The translations under genes and the position numbers were made by a program. The notes under the pieces were generated by a model that worked only from the letters and a program-made list of their open reading frames with translations, was not told where the DNA came from and searched no databases. Source: Aliiroseovarius sp. S1123 (lineage in GTDB: Bacteria > Pseudomonadota > Alphaproteobacteria > Rhodobacterales > Rhodobacteraceae). From it: a DNA stretch of 64,000 nt. Within the stretch, counting starts at the first letter, position 1; each line of letters begins with the position of its first letter. Shown here piece by piece: positions 27,289 to 38,366 of this stretch. Location: contig NZ_JALKBE010000001.1 in the NCBI RefSeq assembly GCF_023015885.1, forward strand, positions 434,001 through 498,000. The letters run 5' to 3'.

Positions 27289-28521
27289 ATGTACGACTTG
27301 GCAATTTTGTGGGACTGGATCGCGTTTTCTGTGCGGTGGCTGCACGTCATCACTGCAATGGCGTGGATTGGTGCGTCGTTCTATTTCATCGCGCTTGATC
27401 TGATGCTGAAACCCAATCCCAATCTGCCCGAAGGCGCCTATGGCGAGGAGTGGGAAGTGCACGGAGGTGGGTTCTATCACACGGTCAAATACCTTGTGGC
27501 TCCATCAGAAATGCCCGAGCATCTGACATGGCATAAATGGCAAAGCTACACGACTTGGCTGTCGGGCGCGGCGTTGCTGATGATCATCTATTGGGTCGGG
27601 GGCGAGCTGTTCCTTCTGGACCCCACCAAGGCAGACTTGGCCTTGTGGCAGGGCATCCTGATCTCGGGCGGATCGCTGACCATCGGGTGGCTGCTCTATG
27701 ACCAGATGTGCAAATCGAAGCTGAGCGAGAACCCAACGCTTCTGATGCTGCTGTTGTTTGTGATCCTTGTGGCGATGTCCTGGGGCTATAGCCAGATTTT
27801 CACTGGGCGTGCGGCGCTACTGCATCTGGGAGCGTTTACGGCGACCATCATGACGGCAAACGTGTTCTTCCAGATCATGCCCAACCAGCGCATCGTTGTG
27901 GCGGACCTGAAGGCCGGGCGGACGCCGGATTCGAAATACGGCAAGATCGCCAAGGTACGCTCGACCCATAACAACTATCTGACCTTGCCGGTCGTGTTCC
28001 TGATGCTGGCGAACCACTATCCACTGGCGTTTGGGACCCAGTATTCCTGGATTATCGCCAGCCTGATTTTCCTGACCGGCGTCACCATCCGTCACTACTT
28101 CAACACCATGCATAAGACCGGCAAAGGGCCGAATTGGACGTGGTTGGTGACCGTACTGCTAATGATTTTGATCGCATGGCTATCGACGATGCGCGCCGGG
28201 GAAACATACGAAGAATCCGAGGCACGCGCATTGACACCCTATGAGCAGACATTTGCCTCGGCCGATGGGTTCGAAGACGCATATTTTGCTGTGGTCGGGA
28301 ACTGCTCGATGTGCCACGCCCGAGAGCCGTCATGGGATGGCATGTACTGGGCGCCGAAAGGGGTGGTTCTGGAAACGGAAGCAGACGTCGCGCGTCACGC
28401 CAAGCAGGTCTATCTGCACGCAGGTGCGTCCCACGCCATGCCCCCGCCCAATGCGATCGAGATGGATCAGGAAGGTCGCGACTATATCGTGGCGTGGTAT
28501 CAAGGCGCCACGTCCAACTAA
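27289..28521 (+). CDS. puuD: Membrane urate oxidase with cytochrome c domain
   Basis: The 410-residue product matches PuuD, which oxidises urate to 5-hydroxyisourate. Residues 1-320 hold about eight membrane helices of the family, starting DWIAFSVRWLHVITAMAWIG. The C-terminal domain is a cytochrome c with the haem motif CSMCH at 339-343 and a likely Met384 ligand in HAMPPPN. Electrons thus probably enter the respiratory chain and no peroxide forms. GGAGG stands before the ATG. Confidence 0.95.
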   Translation: MYDLAILWDWIAFSVRWLHVITAMAWIGASFYFIALDLMLKPNPNLPEGAYGEEWEVHGGGFYHTVKYLVAPSEMPEHLTWHKWQSYTTWLSGAALLMIIYWVGGELFLLDPTKADLALWQGILISGGSLTIGWLLYDQMCKSKLSENPTLLMLLLFVILVAMSWGYSQIFTGRAALLHLGAFTATIMTANVFFQIMPNQRIVVADLKAGRTPDSKYGKIAKVRSTHNNYLTLPVVFLMLANHYPLAFGTQYSWIIASLIFLTGVTIRHYFNTMHKTGKGPNWTWLVTVLLMILIAWLSTMRAGETYEESEARALTPYEQTFASADGFEDAYFAVVGNCSMCHAREPSWDGMYWAPKGVVLETEADVARHAKQVYLHAGASHAMPPPNAIEMDQEGRDYIVAWYQGATSN

Positions 28522-28550
28522 GGGCGCGGCGCGCTTTTCCTACTTGTACC

Positions 28551-29885
28551 TCAGGATCGGAGCGCCAGGGCCAGTTGGTTCTGGCGCTCGATCACTTTCG
28601 GAAGGTCGACGGTCGCCATCTGACCATCCCGTACGACCTGCCGCCCTTCAACGAACAGATGTTTGACCCGTGTCGGACCGGCAAGCAGCAAGGCTGCGGG
28701 AACCCAGCTTCCGGCACTTTCGATGCCGGATACATCCCAAACCGCGATATCTGCCCGTTTGCCGACCGCCAACCGTCCACAATCATCGCGGCCAAGAACA
28801 TCCGCACCCCCACGGGTGGCGATCTCTAACGCTTCGCGGGCGGACATGGCATCAGCCCCGTTGGCCACGCGCTGCAGCAGCATGGATTGGCGCGCTTCCA
28901 AGATCAGGTTCCCCGCGTCATTGCTGGCGGACCCGTCGACACCCAGACCCACCGGCACACCCGCATCACGCATCTGGCGCACAGGGGCGATCCCGCTGCC
29001 CAAACGGCAGTTCGAGCACGGGCAATGCGCAACACCGGTCTTGCTGCGTGCAAAGAGGTCGATCTCTTGCCCATCAAGCTTCACACAATGGGCATGCCAG
29101 ACGTCATCCCCGGTCCAGCCAAGGTCCTCGGCATATTGACCGGGGCGGCAGCCGAATTTCTCTAAAGAATAGGCAATGTCTTCATCGTTCTCGGCCAGAT
29201 GGGTGTGAAGCATGACGCCCTTGTCACGCGCCAGTAGGGCGGCGTCGCGCATCAAGTCTCGGCTGACCGAGAAGGGAGAGCACGGGGCAAGCCCGACACG
29301 GACCATCGCCCCGTCGCGATCGTCGTGGAACGCATCGACCACGCGGATGGAATCCTCCAGGATAGCGCTTTCCTTCTCGACCAGACTGTCCGGGGGCAGC
29401 CCCCCGTCGCTTTCCCCGATGCTCATCGCGCCGCGCGTCGGGTGGAACCGCAGCCCGACCTCTTGCGCGGCGGCGATCGTGTCGTCCAGCCGCGCGCCGT
29501 TGGGATAGAGATACAGGTGGTCCGAGCTGAGCGTGCAGCCAGACAGCGCGAGTTCCGCCAACCCCACTTGGGCCGAGATAAACATCTCTTCCGGGCCAAA
29601 GCGGGACCAGATCGGATAGAGCGTCTGAAGCCAGCCAAACAGCAAGGCGTCTTGTCCACCCGGCACTGCGCGAGTCAGGGTCTGATAAAGGTGATGATGT
29701 GTGTTCACCAATCCGGGTGTCACGACGCAGCCACGTACGTCATGGATGTCGCCGTCGCTTCTCAGCCCCGTGCCAATTTCGGCAATTACACCGTTGCGCA
29801 CCCGGATATCAGCGCCCGACAGCTCGGTCCTTGTGTCATCCATCGTCAGGATGGTGTCTGCATTTCGAATAAGAATTTCGGTCAT
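28551..29885 (-). CDS. Probable 8-oxoguanine deaminase (amidohydrolase)
   Basis: The 444-residue product is an amidohydrolase of the TrzN/AtzA/8-oxoguanine deaminase group. It has the metal motif THHHLYQTL (His63, His65), HTHLAENDEDIAY near 230 and GLGVDGSASNDAGN near 320. In this group 8-oxoguanine deaminase gives urate and ammonia, which fits the place beside puuD. The frame is open further upstream to 30029, but the ATG at 29885 gives the normal length. Specificity within the group is inferred from context. Confidence 0.85.
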   Translation of the reverse strand: MTEILIRNADTILTMDDTRTELSGADIRVRNGVIAEIGTGLRSDGDIHDVRGCVVTPGLVNTHHHLYQTLTRAVPGGQDALLFGWLQTLYPIWSRFGPEEMFISAQVGLAELALSGCTLSSDHLYLYPNGARLDDTIAAAQEVGLRFHPTRGAMSIGESDGGLPPDSLVEKESAILEDSIRVVDAFHDDRDGAMVRVGLAPCSPFSVSRDLMRDAALLARDKGVMLHTHLAENDEDIAYSLEKFGCRPGQYAEDLGWTGDDVWHAHCVKLDGQEIDLFARSKTGVAHCPCSNCRLGSGIAPVRQMRDAGVPVGLGVDGSASNDAGNLILEARQSMLLQRVANGADAMSAREALEIATRGGADVLGRDDCGRLAVGKRADIAVWDVSGIESAGSWVPAALLLAGPTRVKHLFVEGRQVVRDGQMATVDLPKVIERQNQLALALRS

Positions 29886-30214
29886 CTTTGCCCCTTTTGA
29901 TTGGCCCGTCTCAGAAGGGATGTGCAAAGGCGATGGAAAACGGGGCAAGAACCACCTTAGCCATGTCAGTAAGCTGGAAAACCTGAAGGGTGTCAATTTC
30001 TTTGCCATGGCGACAGGAAGGATGTGCATTCGTGCTTGCAGCGACCGTTAGTAGTTATTCAAAAGACAGCGAGCCCCCAAATGTCGGTATGTAACCTAGA
30101 GCCGGGCTCGCGCTATGCCGATGCGGCTTACGCCGATGGTGATCTCGTGCAACGTGGGCGGCTCACCTGATACGGATCAAAGTCAGCGATGTCTGAGAGT
30201 GATGGAATGAACGT
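29886..30214. other. Intergenic control region between oxoguanine deaminase and antiporter genes
   Basis: This 329-base gap has divergent promoters by layout. Apart from the FNR-like box near its right end, only a short GC inverted repeat (GAGCCC near 30088 with GGGCTC near 30104) is seen. No credible small gene was found. Confidence 0.4.
30167..30180. promoter_or_regulatory. FNR-like box upstream of the antiporter
   Basis: CTGAT-ACGG-ATCAA differs at one base from the TTGAT-N4-ATCAA consensus of FNR/Dnr regulators. It lies 35 bases before the antiporter start. A single box with one mismatch is weak evidence. Confidence 0.35.
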
Positions 30215-31372
30215 ATGGAACTTGCTGGAATTCTTGTAACATTGGGCGCGCTCTTTCTGGTGGGCCTTGCGGCAGACGAACTCGGGCGTGTTACGCGGCT
30301 GCCTCGGGTCACTCTGCTTTTGCTGCTTGGGGTCGCGATCGGGAACGAAGGGTTCGATTTGGTGCCCGGTGACGTTGTGCAGTGGTTTGACGAGCTTTCT
30401 ATTGTCGCCCTGACGATGGTGGCGTTCCTTTTGGGTGGGTCACTGACACGCAAGAACTTCACCCGCCACGGGATTGCAATTTTTACGATCTCTTTGGCTG
30501 TAGTGTTTGCAACGCTTGTCGTGGTTACGTTTGGGTTGTGGGGGGTGGGCCTTGCGCCGGAGCTGGCCTTGCTACTTGCCGCCATCGCGACCGCGACCGC
30601 ACCTGCCGCAATGGCGGATGTCATCCATCAATCTGGGGTCAAGAACGGGTTCACTGAAACGCTGAAGGGGATCGTCGCTGTTGACGATGCCTGGGGGCTG
30701 ATCGTGTTTAGTGTCGTGCTGGTTCTGGTTGGCCAAGCAAGCGGCTGGACCAGTGTGGTAAAAGGGGCTGGGTGGGATCTGGGCGGTGCGATTGTGCTTG
30801 GGTGTGTGCTGGGTACCCCCGCGGCGTTCCTGACCGGGCGGTTGAAGCCAGGTGAACCCCAACAGGCCGAGGCCATCGGGATCGTGTTTCTTGCGGCGGG
30901 ATTTGCCCTGTGGCTAGAGGTCTCGTTCCTGATCACCGGCATGACCGTCGGCGCCATCATCGCGAATTTCGCAAAGCACCATTATCGTGCCTTTCACGAG
31001 ATTGAGCATATCCAGTGGCCGTTCATGATCCTGTTCTTCCTGCTGGCTGGCGCTTTGCTTGAGGTGGACGCGCTGTTGCTTTTAGGGTGGACGGGGATCG
31101 GATTTCTATTGCTGCGGATTGTTGGGCGGCTCGTCGGAGGGGCCATTGGTGCGCTGCTTGGGCGGGTGCCGGGCAACGAAGTGCGCTGGTACGGCCCGGC
31201 GCTTTTGCCGCAAGCGGGTGTTGCGGTCGGTATGGCGCTGGTTGCAGGTGAGCGATTTCCGGAATGGTCTTCCATCATCATGGCCTTCACAATCGCCAGT
31301 ACGGTCGTGTTCGAAATCATCGGCCCGCCGCTGACGTTTTTGGCAATTCGCAGGGTGTCGAAAGAAAGCTGA
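30215..31372 (+). CDS. Monovalent cation:proton antiporter (CPA2-like)
   Basis: The 385-residue product has about 12 membrane helices across its whole length and no cytoplasmic TrkA domain. Family-like features are GRVTRLPRVTLLLLLGVAIG in the first third and ATATAPAAMADVIHQSGVKN near residue 130, typical of the Na+/H+ exchanger fold. The exchanged ion is unknown. It stands alone and ends at a terminator shared with the convergent gene. Confidence 0.82.
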   Translation: MELAGILVTLGALFLVGLAADELGRVTRLPRVTLLLLLGVAIGNEGFDLVPGDVVQWFDELSIVALTMVAFLLGGSLTRKNFTRHGIAIFTISLAVVFATLVVVTFGLWGVGLAPELALLLAAIATATAPAAMADVIHQSGVKNGFTETLKGIVAVDDAWGLIVFSVVLVLVGQASGWTSVVKGAGWDLGGAIVLGCVLGTPAAFLTGRLKPGEPQQAEAIGIVFLAAGFALWLEVSFLITGMTVGAIIANFAKHHYRAFHEIEHIQWPFMILFFLLAGALLEVDALLLLGWTGIGFLLLRIVGRLVGGAIGALLGRVPGNEVRWYGPALLPQAGVAVGMALVAGERFPEWSSIIMAFTIASTVVFEIIGPPLTFLAIRRVSKES

Positions 31373-31381
31373 TCAAAGAAA

Positions 31382-31406
31382 AAAGGGCCGCAACACGCGG
31401 CCCTTT
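31382..31406. terminator. Bidirectional terminator
   Basis: AAAGGGCCGC (31382-31391) and GCGGCCCTTT (31397-31406) form a perfect 10-bp stem with loop AACAC between two convergent genes. Confidence 0.85.
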
Positions 31407-31426
31407 CTAGTGTGTCTGGCAGGGCG

Positions 31427-31789
31427 TTAGTCGACCCGCTTGCCAGGTTTTTGCAAGAACAGCGCGTCGAAGGTATAGACCAGAATGGCTGCACCCACCG
31501 CGCCCATCGCGGCAATGCCCAACAGGATGATCAGGTCAATTGGCCCGCCAAGATCCGAGAGGCTGGAATGGGTCATTTTCTGTACGAAGATCACGGCGAA
31601 CACCGCCCCGAATGGCATCGACAACTGGGCGCGCAGGAATTTACGCCAGCTGACGGCACGATCGCGGATCAGCACATAGAAATAGGCCAGCGTGATCACC
31701 GCCGCCACAATGACCATGACCCAGAACAGGGTGGGGCCGAAGATTTCTTCAAAGACGGCGATCAGGGTGCCAAAAGTAAGTTCTTTCAT
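31427..31789 (-). CDS. Small membrane protein (DUF5368-like)
   Basis: The 120-residue product has three hydrophobic segments (about 12-40, 60-75 and 85-110) and a basic tail, so it is an integral membrane protein. It resembles the uncharacterised DUF5368 family of Rhodobacterales; this assignment is from memory of the family pattern. It follows the sulfide:quinone reductase gene by 14 bases on the same strand. It may anchor or assist that exported flavoprotein, which is inference from position. Confidence 0.65.
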   Translation of the reverse strand: MKELTFGTLIAVFEEIFGPTLFWVMVIVAAVITLAYFYVLIRDRAVSWRKFLRAQLSMPFGAVFAVIFVQKMTHSSLSDLGGPIDLIILLGIAAMGAVGAAILVYTFDALFLQKPGKRVD

Positions 31790-31803
31790 CGGTCAAATCC
31801 TCC

Positions 31804-33117
31804 TTATGCGTCGCCACGGATCATGGCGTTATAGGTGGCTTTCAGGGCGACTTCTTTCATCAACCAGCTGATCCACAGTTCTTCCAATGGCGCGATCACA
31901 CCCGGGAAGCTGGGGGTCAGGTCGTTGTTGTAATCGAACTCGATCAGCATCGCGCGGCCCACGCGGGTGATCAGCGGGCAGGAGGTGTAGCCGTTATAGC
32001 TCGCGTCGCTCCTGGTGCCTGCGATCTGCGCGACTAGGTGCTCTTCGACCACCGGAACCTGCCACTTGGCACTGGCCGCGGTTTTGCCTTTCGGCACGCC
32101 GGCGATGTCGCCCACGGCGAAGACGTTATCGAAGAAGTTGTGACGCAGCGTGTGTTTATCGACGGTGGCCCAGCCGCGACCATCCCAGCTGCCGGGATCG
32201 GTCAGGGCCGAGTTGCGGACCACGTCGGGCGCTTGCTGAGGCGGCACAATGTGCAGATAGTCATAAGGCATCTCCGCGTCGCCGTTTTCAGTGGCGAAGG
32301 TGGCCATCTTCTTGCCCGCGTCCACCGATTTCAGCACATGGCTGTAATGTGGCGTGATCTCGCGCTGGCCAAACAGCATCCGCAACTTTTCCGAGATGAT
32401 CGGAACACCGAACAGGGCCTTGTTGTGGGCCATATAGTTGATGTCGAGCTTCGTGGTGCCAGCCTTGCGGGCGATGTCGTCAATCAGGAAGGTGTGCTTG
32501 ATCGGTGCGCCTGCGCATTTCATTTCCGTCGCAGGGCGGGTGAAGATGCCAACGCCGCCATCTTCGGTATAGCGGCCTGCGGCCTCCCACGTCTTTGCGG
32601 CGTAATCCGGCCCGGCGTAAAGCGACCCGATGCCGTTCTTGCCGATCATGTCCATTTCGAAACCTTCGATGGCGCTGTAGTTCAGGACAAGACCCGTTGC
32701 CAGCACGAGAAAATCATAGGGCACGGTCTTGCCGCTTTCGGTCATGACCTTGTTGCCGTCCGGGTCGATCTCGGCGGCACGTTCGGAAATCCAGGTGATG
32801 TTCTTGGGCAACCAGTCGCCGGTTTGAGAAACCGAGTACTTGGCCGGTTTCAGACCCGCCGCGATCAACGAGAAACCGGGCTGGTACCAGTGTTCTTTGC
32901 GCGGGTCGATGATGGTGATCGTAGCACCATTCAGGCGGCGCGACAGGCGGTTGGCCAGCGCGGTGCCAGCGGCGCCTGCGCCAAGGATGACGATCCGGGC
33001 CTTGGTGTCGATGGGGGCAGGGGCAGCGGTCGCGCCAGCGCCCGCGGCCATAAGGGCACCCGCGCCTGCGGCAAATCCCAGAAATCCGCGGCGTGTTGCG
33101 TTGAAGTTGTGTGACAT
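31804..33117 (-). CDS. Type II sulfide:quinone reductase-like flavoprotein with Tat signal
   Basis: The 437-residue product begins with a twin-arginine signal (TRRGFLGFAAGAGALMAAG, residues 8-26) and an Ala-rich cleavage region. An FAD Rossmann motif, IVILGAGAAGTALANRL, follows near 42. The two cysteines of type II SQR enzymes are present: Cys201 in EMKCAGAPIKH and Cys380 in GYTSCPLIT. It should oxidise sulfide and reduce quinone, apparently on the periplasmic side. The ATG at 33117 has GGAGG before it. A candidate sulfide-responsive operator lies upstream. Confidence 0.86.
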   Translation of the reverse strand: MSHNFNATRRGFLGFAAGAGALMAAGAGATAAPAPIDTKARIVILGAGAAGTALANRLSRRLNGATITIIDPRKEHWYQPGFSLIAAGLKPAKYSVSQTGDWLPKNITWISERAAEIDPDGNKVMTESGKTVPYDFLVLATGLVLNYSAIEGFEMDMIGKNGIGSLYAGPDYAAKTWEAAGRYTEDGGVGIFTRPATEMKCAGAPIKHTFLIDDIARKAGTTKLDINYMAHNKALFGVPIISEKLRMLFGQREITPHYSHVLKSVDAGKKMATFATENGDAEMPYDYLHIVPPQQAPDVVRNSALTDPGSWDGRGWATVDKHTLRHNFFDNVFAVGDIAGVPKGKTAASAKWQVPVVEEHLVAQIAGTRSDASYNGYTSCPLITRVGRAMLIEFDYNNDLTPSFPGVIAPLEELWISWLMKEVALKATYNAMIRGDA

Positions 33118-33174
33118 GAGCGACCTCCAATCAGGCAATGCTTCGTTCTGAGAGTCTCTCTACGCTTGTTAAGT

Positions 33175-33190
33175 ATTCAAGTCTATGAAT
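33175..33190. promoter_or_regulatory. Candidate SqrR/BigR operator
   Basis: ATTC-AAGTCTAT-GAAT fits the ATTC-N8-GAAT pattern described for the sulfide-responsive repressors SqrR/BigR. It lies 58 bases before the SQR start. No such regulator gene is in the window. Confidence 0.6.
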
Positions 33191-33320
33191 GTGTTAAGGG
33201 GATGGGGGTGGCCTAATGACGCAGTGAAATTGCGGTGGGATCAGATCGCAAATCTGTGTATGAAGCGGCAGGGCGGAGTTTCTACCGCCTTTGTAGATAT
33301 TGCAGCGCGCGCGAGTATTT

Positions 33321-33338
33321 GGTATACAGCGGCATACC
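33321..33338. promoter_or_regulatory. Inverted repeat upstream of acnB
   Basis: GGTAT-N8-ATACC is found 79 bases before the acnB start. It looks like an operator but I cannot assign a regulator. Confidence 0.35.
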
Positions 33339-33416
33339 GCAGACAAATCCGGCCCCAGAAGATTCTGTTTTGCCGGGTGAACGGGCTGCATCAAACTCGA
33401 AATCGTAGGGATCGTC

Positions 33417-36206
<2,790 letters not shown>

Positions 36207-36232
36207 AGCCGGCAACGGTGAGACACAGAAAG

Positions 36233-36258
36233 GGCGGGGATATTCCCCGCCCTTTTTC
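36233..36258 (+). terminator. Terminator of acnB
   Basis: GGGCGGGG-ATATT-CCCCGCCC followed by five T is a perfect 8-bp stem intrinsic terminator. Confidence 0.92.
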
Positions 36259-36339
36259 GCATTTAGGGTGCACTGGCGTTCCTACGAGACGATCTGAATA
36301 AGGTTGTGTCGCTTGAAATGTCATGTGAGACTTTAGATC

Positions 36340-36702
36340 ATGCACACTGCAAACTTAGCCCTTCGGTTCTTCCTTGAGCTCGCGGCGCTGGCCGGGTTCA
36401 GTGTTTTTGCCTGGAGTTTGAGCGAAGGTTTTTGGCGCTTCATCGCGGTCGGCGGAACCGTATTACTGCTCGGCGTAATTTGGGCGACATTTGCAGTGCC
36501 GGATGATCCCAGTCGATCGGGGAATGCGCCGCTGCCTGTTCCTGGAACTGTACGCTTGATTTTGGAATGGGCGGTGTTATTCGGTGGAGCTTGGGCGTTC
36601 TATGCCACGGGGTACACGTGGCCGGGGTTCTGGCTCGCCGCGCTTACAGCGGTTCATTACCTGTTATGGCCAAGTCGCATTGCGTGGCTTTTGCAGAACT
36701 AG
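36340..36702 (+). CDS. YrdB-like small membrane protein (DUF2568)
   Basis: The 120-residue product has four hydrophobic segments across its length and a short soluble loop near 50-65. It resembles the YrdB/DUF2568 family of unknown function, with NLALRFFLELAALAGF at the start and TVRLILEWAVLFGGAW in the third helix. It stands alone between acnB and the convergent glutamine-synthetase-like gene. Confidence 0.75.
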   Translation: MHTANLALRFFLELAALAGFSVFAWSLSEGFWRFIAVGGTVLLLGVIWATFAVPDDPSRSGNAPLPVPGTVRLILEWAVLFGGAWAFYATGYTWPGFWLAALTAVHYLLWPSRIAWLLQN

Positions 36703-36755
36703 GTTTGTCCTGGAAATCTGAGGGCTGCCGCAGCCATCCTTCCCCCAAAACACAA

Positions 36756-36779
36756 CAGGGCGGGGATTTCCCCGCCCTG
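36756..36779 (-). terminator. Terminator of the glutamine-synthetase-like gene
   Basis: CAGGGCGGGG (36756-36765) pairs with CCCCGCCCTG (36770-36779). On the minus strand the stem is followed by TTGTGTTTT, so it serves the leftward gene. Confidence 0.75.
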
Positions 36780-36807
36780 AGTCATCTCAAGATTTTGCGC
36801 CAGTGGA

Positions 36808-38184
36808 TCACGCATTCAGCAGCAAGTGCTGACGCTCCCACGGCGAGATTTCGCGTTGGTACTCCTCGTTCTCGGCCCATTTGATGTCGGAATAGAGTTT
36901 GCAGAACTCTTCGCCCAGAACGGCACGCATCTCGTTGGCCTCGTCGAATAGCTCCAACGCAGCACGCAGCGAGGCAGGCAGGGGTTCTGCCACGTCCCAG
37001 ACCTCCTTCTCGGCTTCGGCGCGGGGTTCGACCTTGTTGATCATACCCAGATAGCCACATGCCAGCGAGGCTGCGAGGGCGATATAGGGGTTGGAATCCA
37101 TCCCAATCACGCGGTTCTCCAATCGGCGTGCCGCCGGGCTGGAATGGGGTACGCGCAGACCTGTGGTCCGATTGTCGCTTGCCCATTCAAGGTTCGCAGG
37201 GGCCGAATGTCCGTCGACGGTGATCCGGCGGAACGAATTCACGTAGGGCGCCAGAAGCGGCACCACATCCATCATGTATTTTTGCGACCCGCCAATAAAC
37301 CAACGGAACAGGTCGGTGGCAGAACCATCTTCGTTCGAGAAGATGTTCTGGCCCGTTTCCGTGTCTACAATCGACTGGTGCACATGCATCGCGCTGCCCG
37401 GTTCGTCGCGGATGGGCTTGGCCATGAAGGTTGCAAACACGCCGTTCTTCAGGGCCGCTTCGCGGATCGTGCGTTTGAACAGGAACACCTGATCGGCCAG
37501 TTTGATCGGATCGCCGTGGTTCAGGTTGATCTCGATCTGACCTGCGCCGCCTTCCTGAATAACGGTGTCGATCTCAAGCCCTTGCGCTTCGGCAAAATCA
37601 TAAATCGAGTCGATGACGGGCCCGTATTCATCCACTGCCGACATCGAATAGACCTGACGGCTGGCGCCTTTGCGTCCCGTACGCCCGATGGGCGGCTCGA
37701 TGGGTTCATTCGGGTCGTGGTTGGGCTTGGTCAAATAAAATTCAAGCTCGGGCGCGATGACGGGTTTCCATCCTTTCGCAGCGTAAAGATCTACAACGCG
37801 CTTCAGAAGCCCACGCGGTGCGATCGCCAGCGCCGAACCGTCGCGGTTATACATGTCGCAGATCACCTGCAGCGTGACATCTTCGGACCACGGCACGGCA
37901 CAGGCCGTGGACATGTCGGCGCGCAGCACGACATCCCGTTCAACCCACTGGTTCTCGATCTCCATATCGACATATTCGCCAGAAATCGTCTGATAGAAGA
38001 GCGAAATGGGCAGGGCCAGATCAGTCGAAGGATCAAACTTCGCGGCAGGCATCGCCTTCCCGCGCGAGGTTCCGACAATGTCGGGGATGATGCACTCCAC
38101 TTCTTCAATGCGACGCCCATCTGCATAGGCGACAAAATCAGCGGACAAGTTCTGGGCCCAATCCAAGGGGCGCTTTCGTGACAT
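36808..38184 (-). CDS. Glutamine synthetase family protein (gamma-glutamylamide ligase type)
   Basis: The 458-residue product has the GS catalytic fold, with APELEFYL near 145, GQIEINLNHGDP near 220, HVHQS near 270 and NRTTGLRVPHSS near 340. The short N-terminal domain and overall pattern resemble PuuA-type gamma-glutamylputrescine synthetases more than GlnA, and the GlnA adenylylation site is not obvious. A GGAGG precedes the ATG. It is divergent from an amino-acid ABC transporter, so it may modify an imported amine or amino acid. Confidence 0.85.
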   Translation of the reverse strand: MSRKRPLDWAQNLSADFVAYADGRRIEEVECIIPDIVGTSRGKAMPAAKFDPSTDLALPISLFYQTISGEYVDMEIENQWVERDVVLRADMSTACAVPWSEDVTLQVICDMYNRDGSALAIAPRGLLKRVVDLYAAKGWKPVIAPELEFYLTKPNHDPNEPIEPPIGRTGRKGASRQVYSMSAVDEYGPVIDSIYDFAEAQGLEIDTVIQEGGAGQIEINLNHGDPIKLADQVFLFKRTIREAALKNGVFATFMAKPIRDEPGSAMHVHQSIVDTETGQNIFSNEDGSATDLFRWFIGGSQKYMMDVVPLLAPYVNSFRRITVDGHSAPANLEWASDNRTTGLRVPHSSPAARRLENRVIGMDSNPYIALAASLACGYLGMINKVEPRAEAEKEVWDVAEPLPASLRAALELFDEANEMRAVLGEEFCKLYSDIKWAENEEYQREISPWERQHLLLNA

Positions 38185-38366
38185 CAAAACCTCCTTCGGC
38201 GTCGGGTGTCATACGACGCCGGTTTTCATAAAAAGAGTTGGTGCTGAATATTTGATCAAATTATGCAGAAGGTCAATGGCTCGTTTCTGACGGCGCTTTT
38301 CTCTCGTACAGTGACAAGCTTCGCGCTAGGCTCTGATGAAATATCCATTCTGGGGAGATTTGAGAC

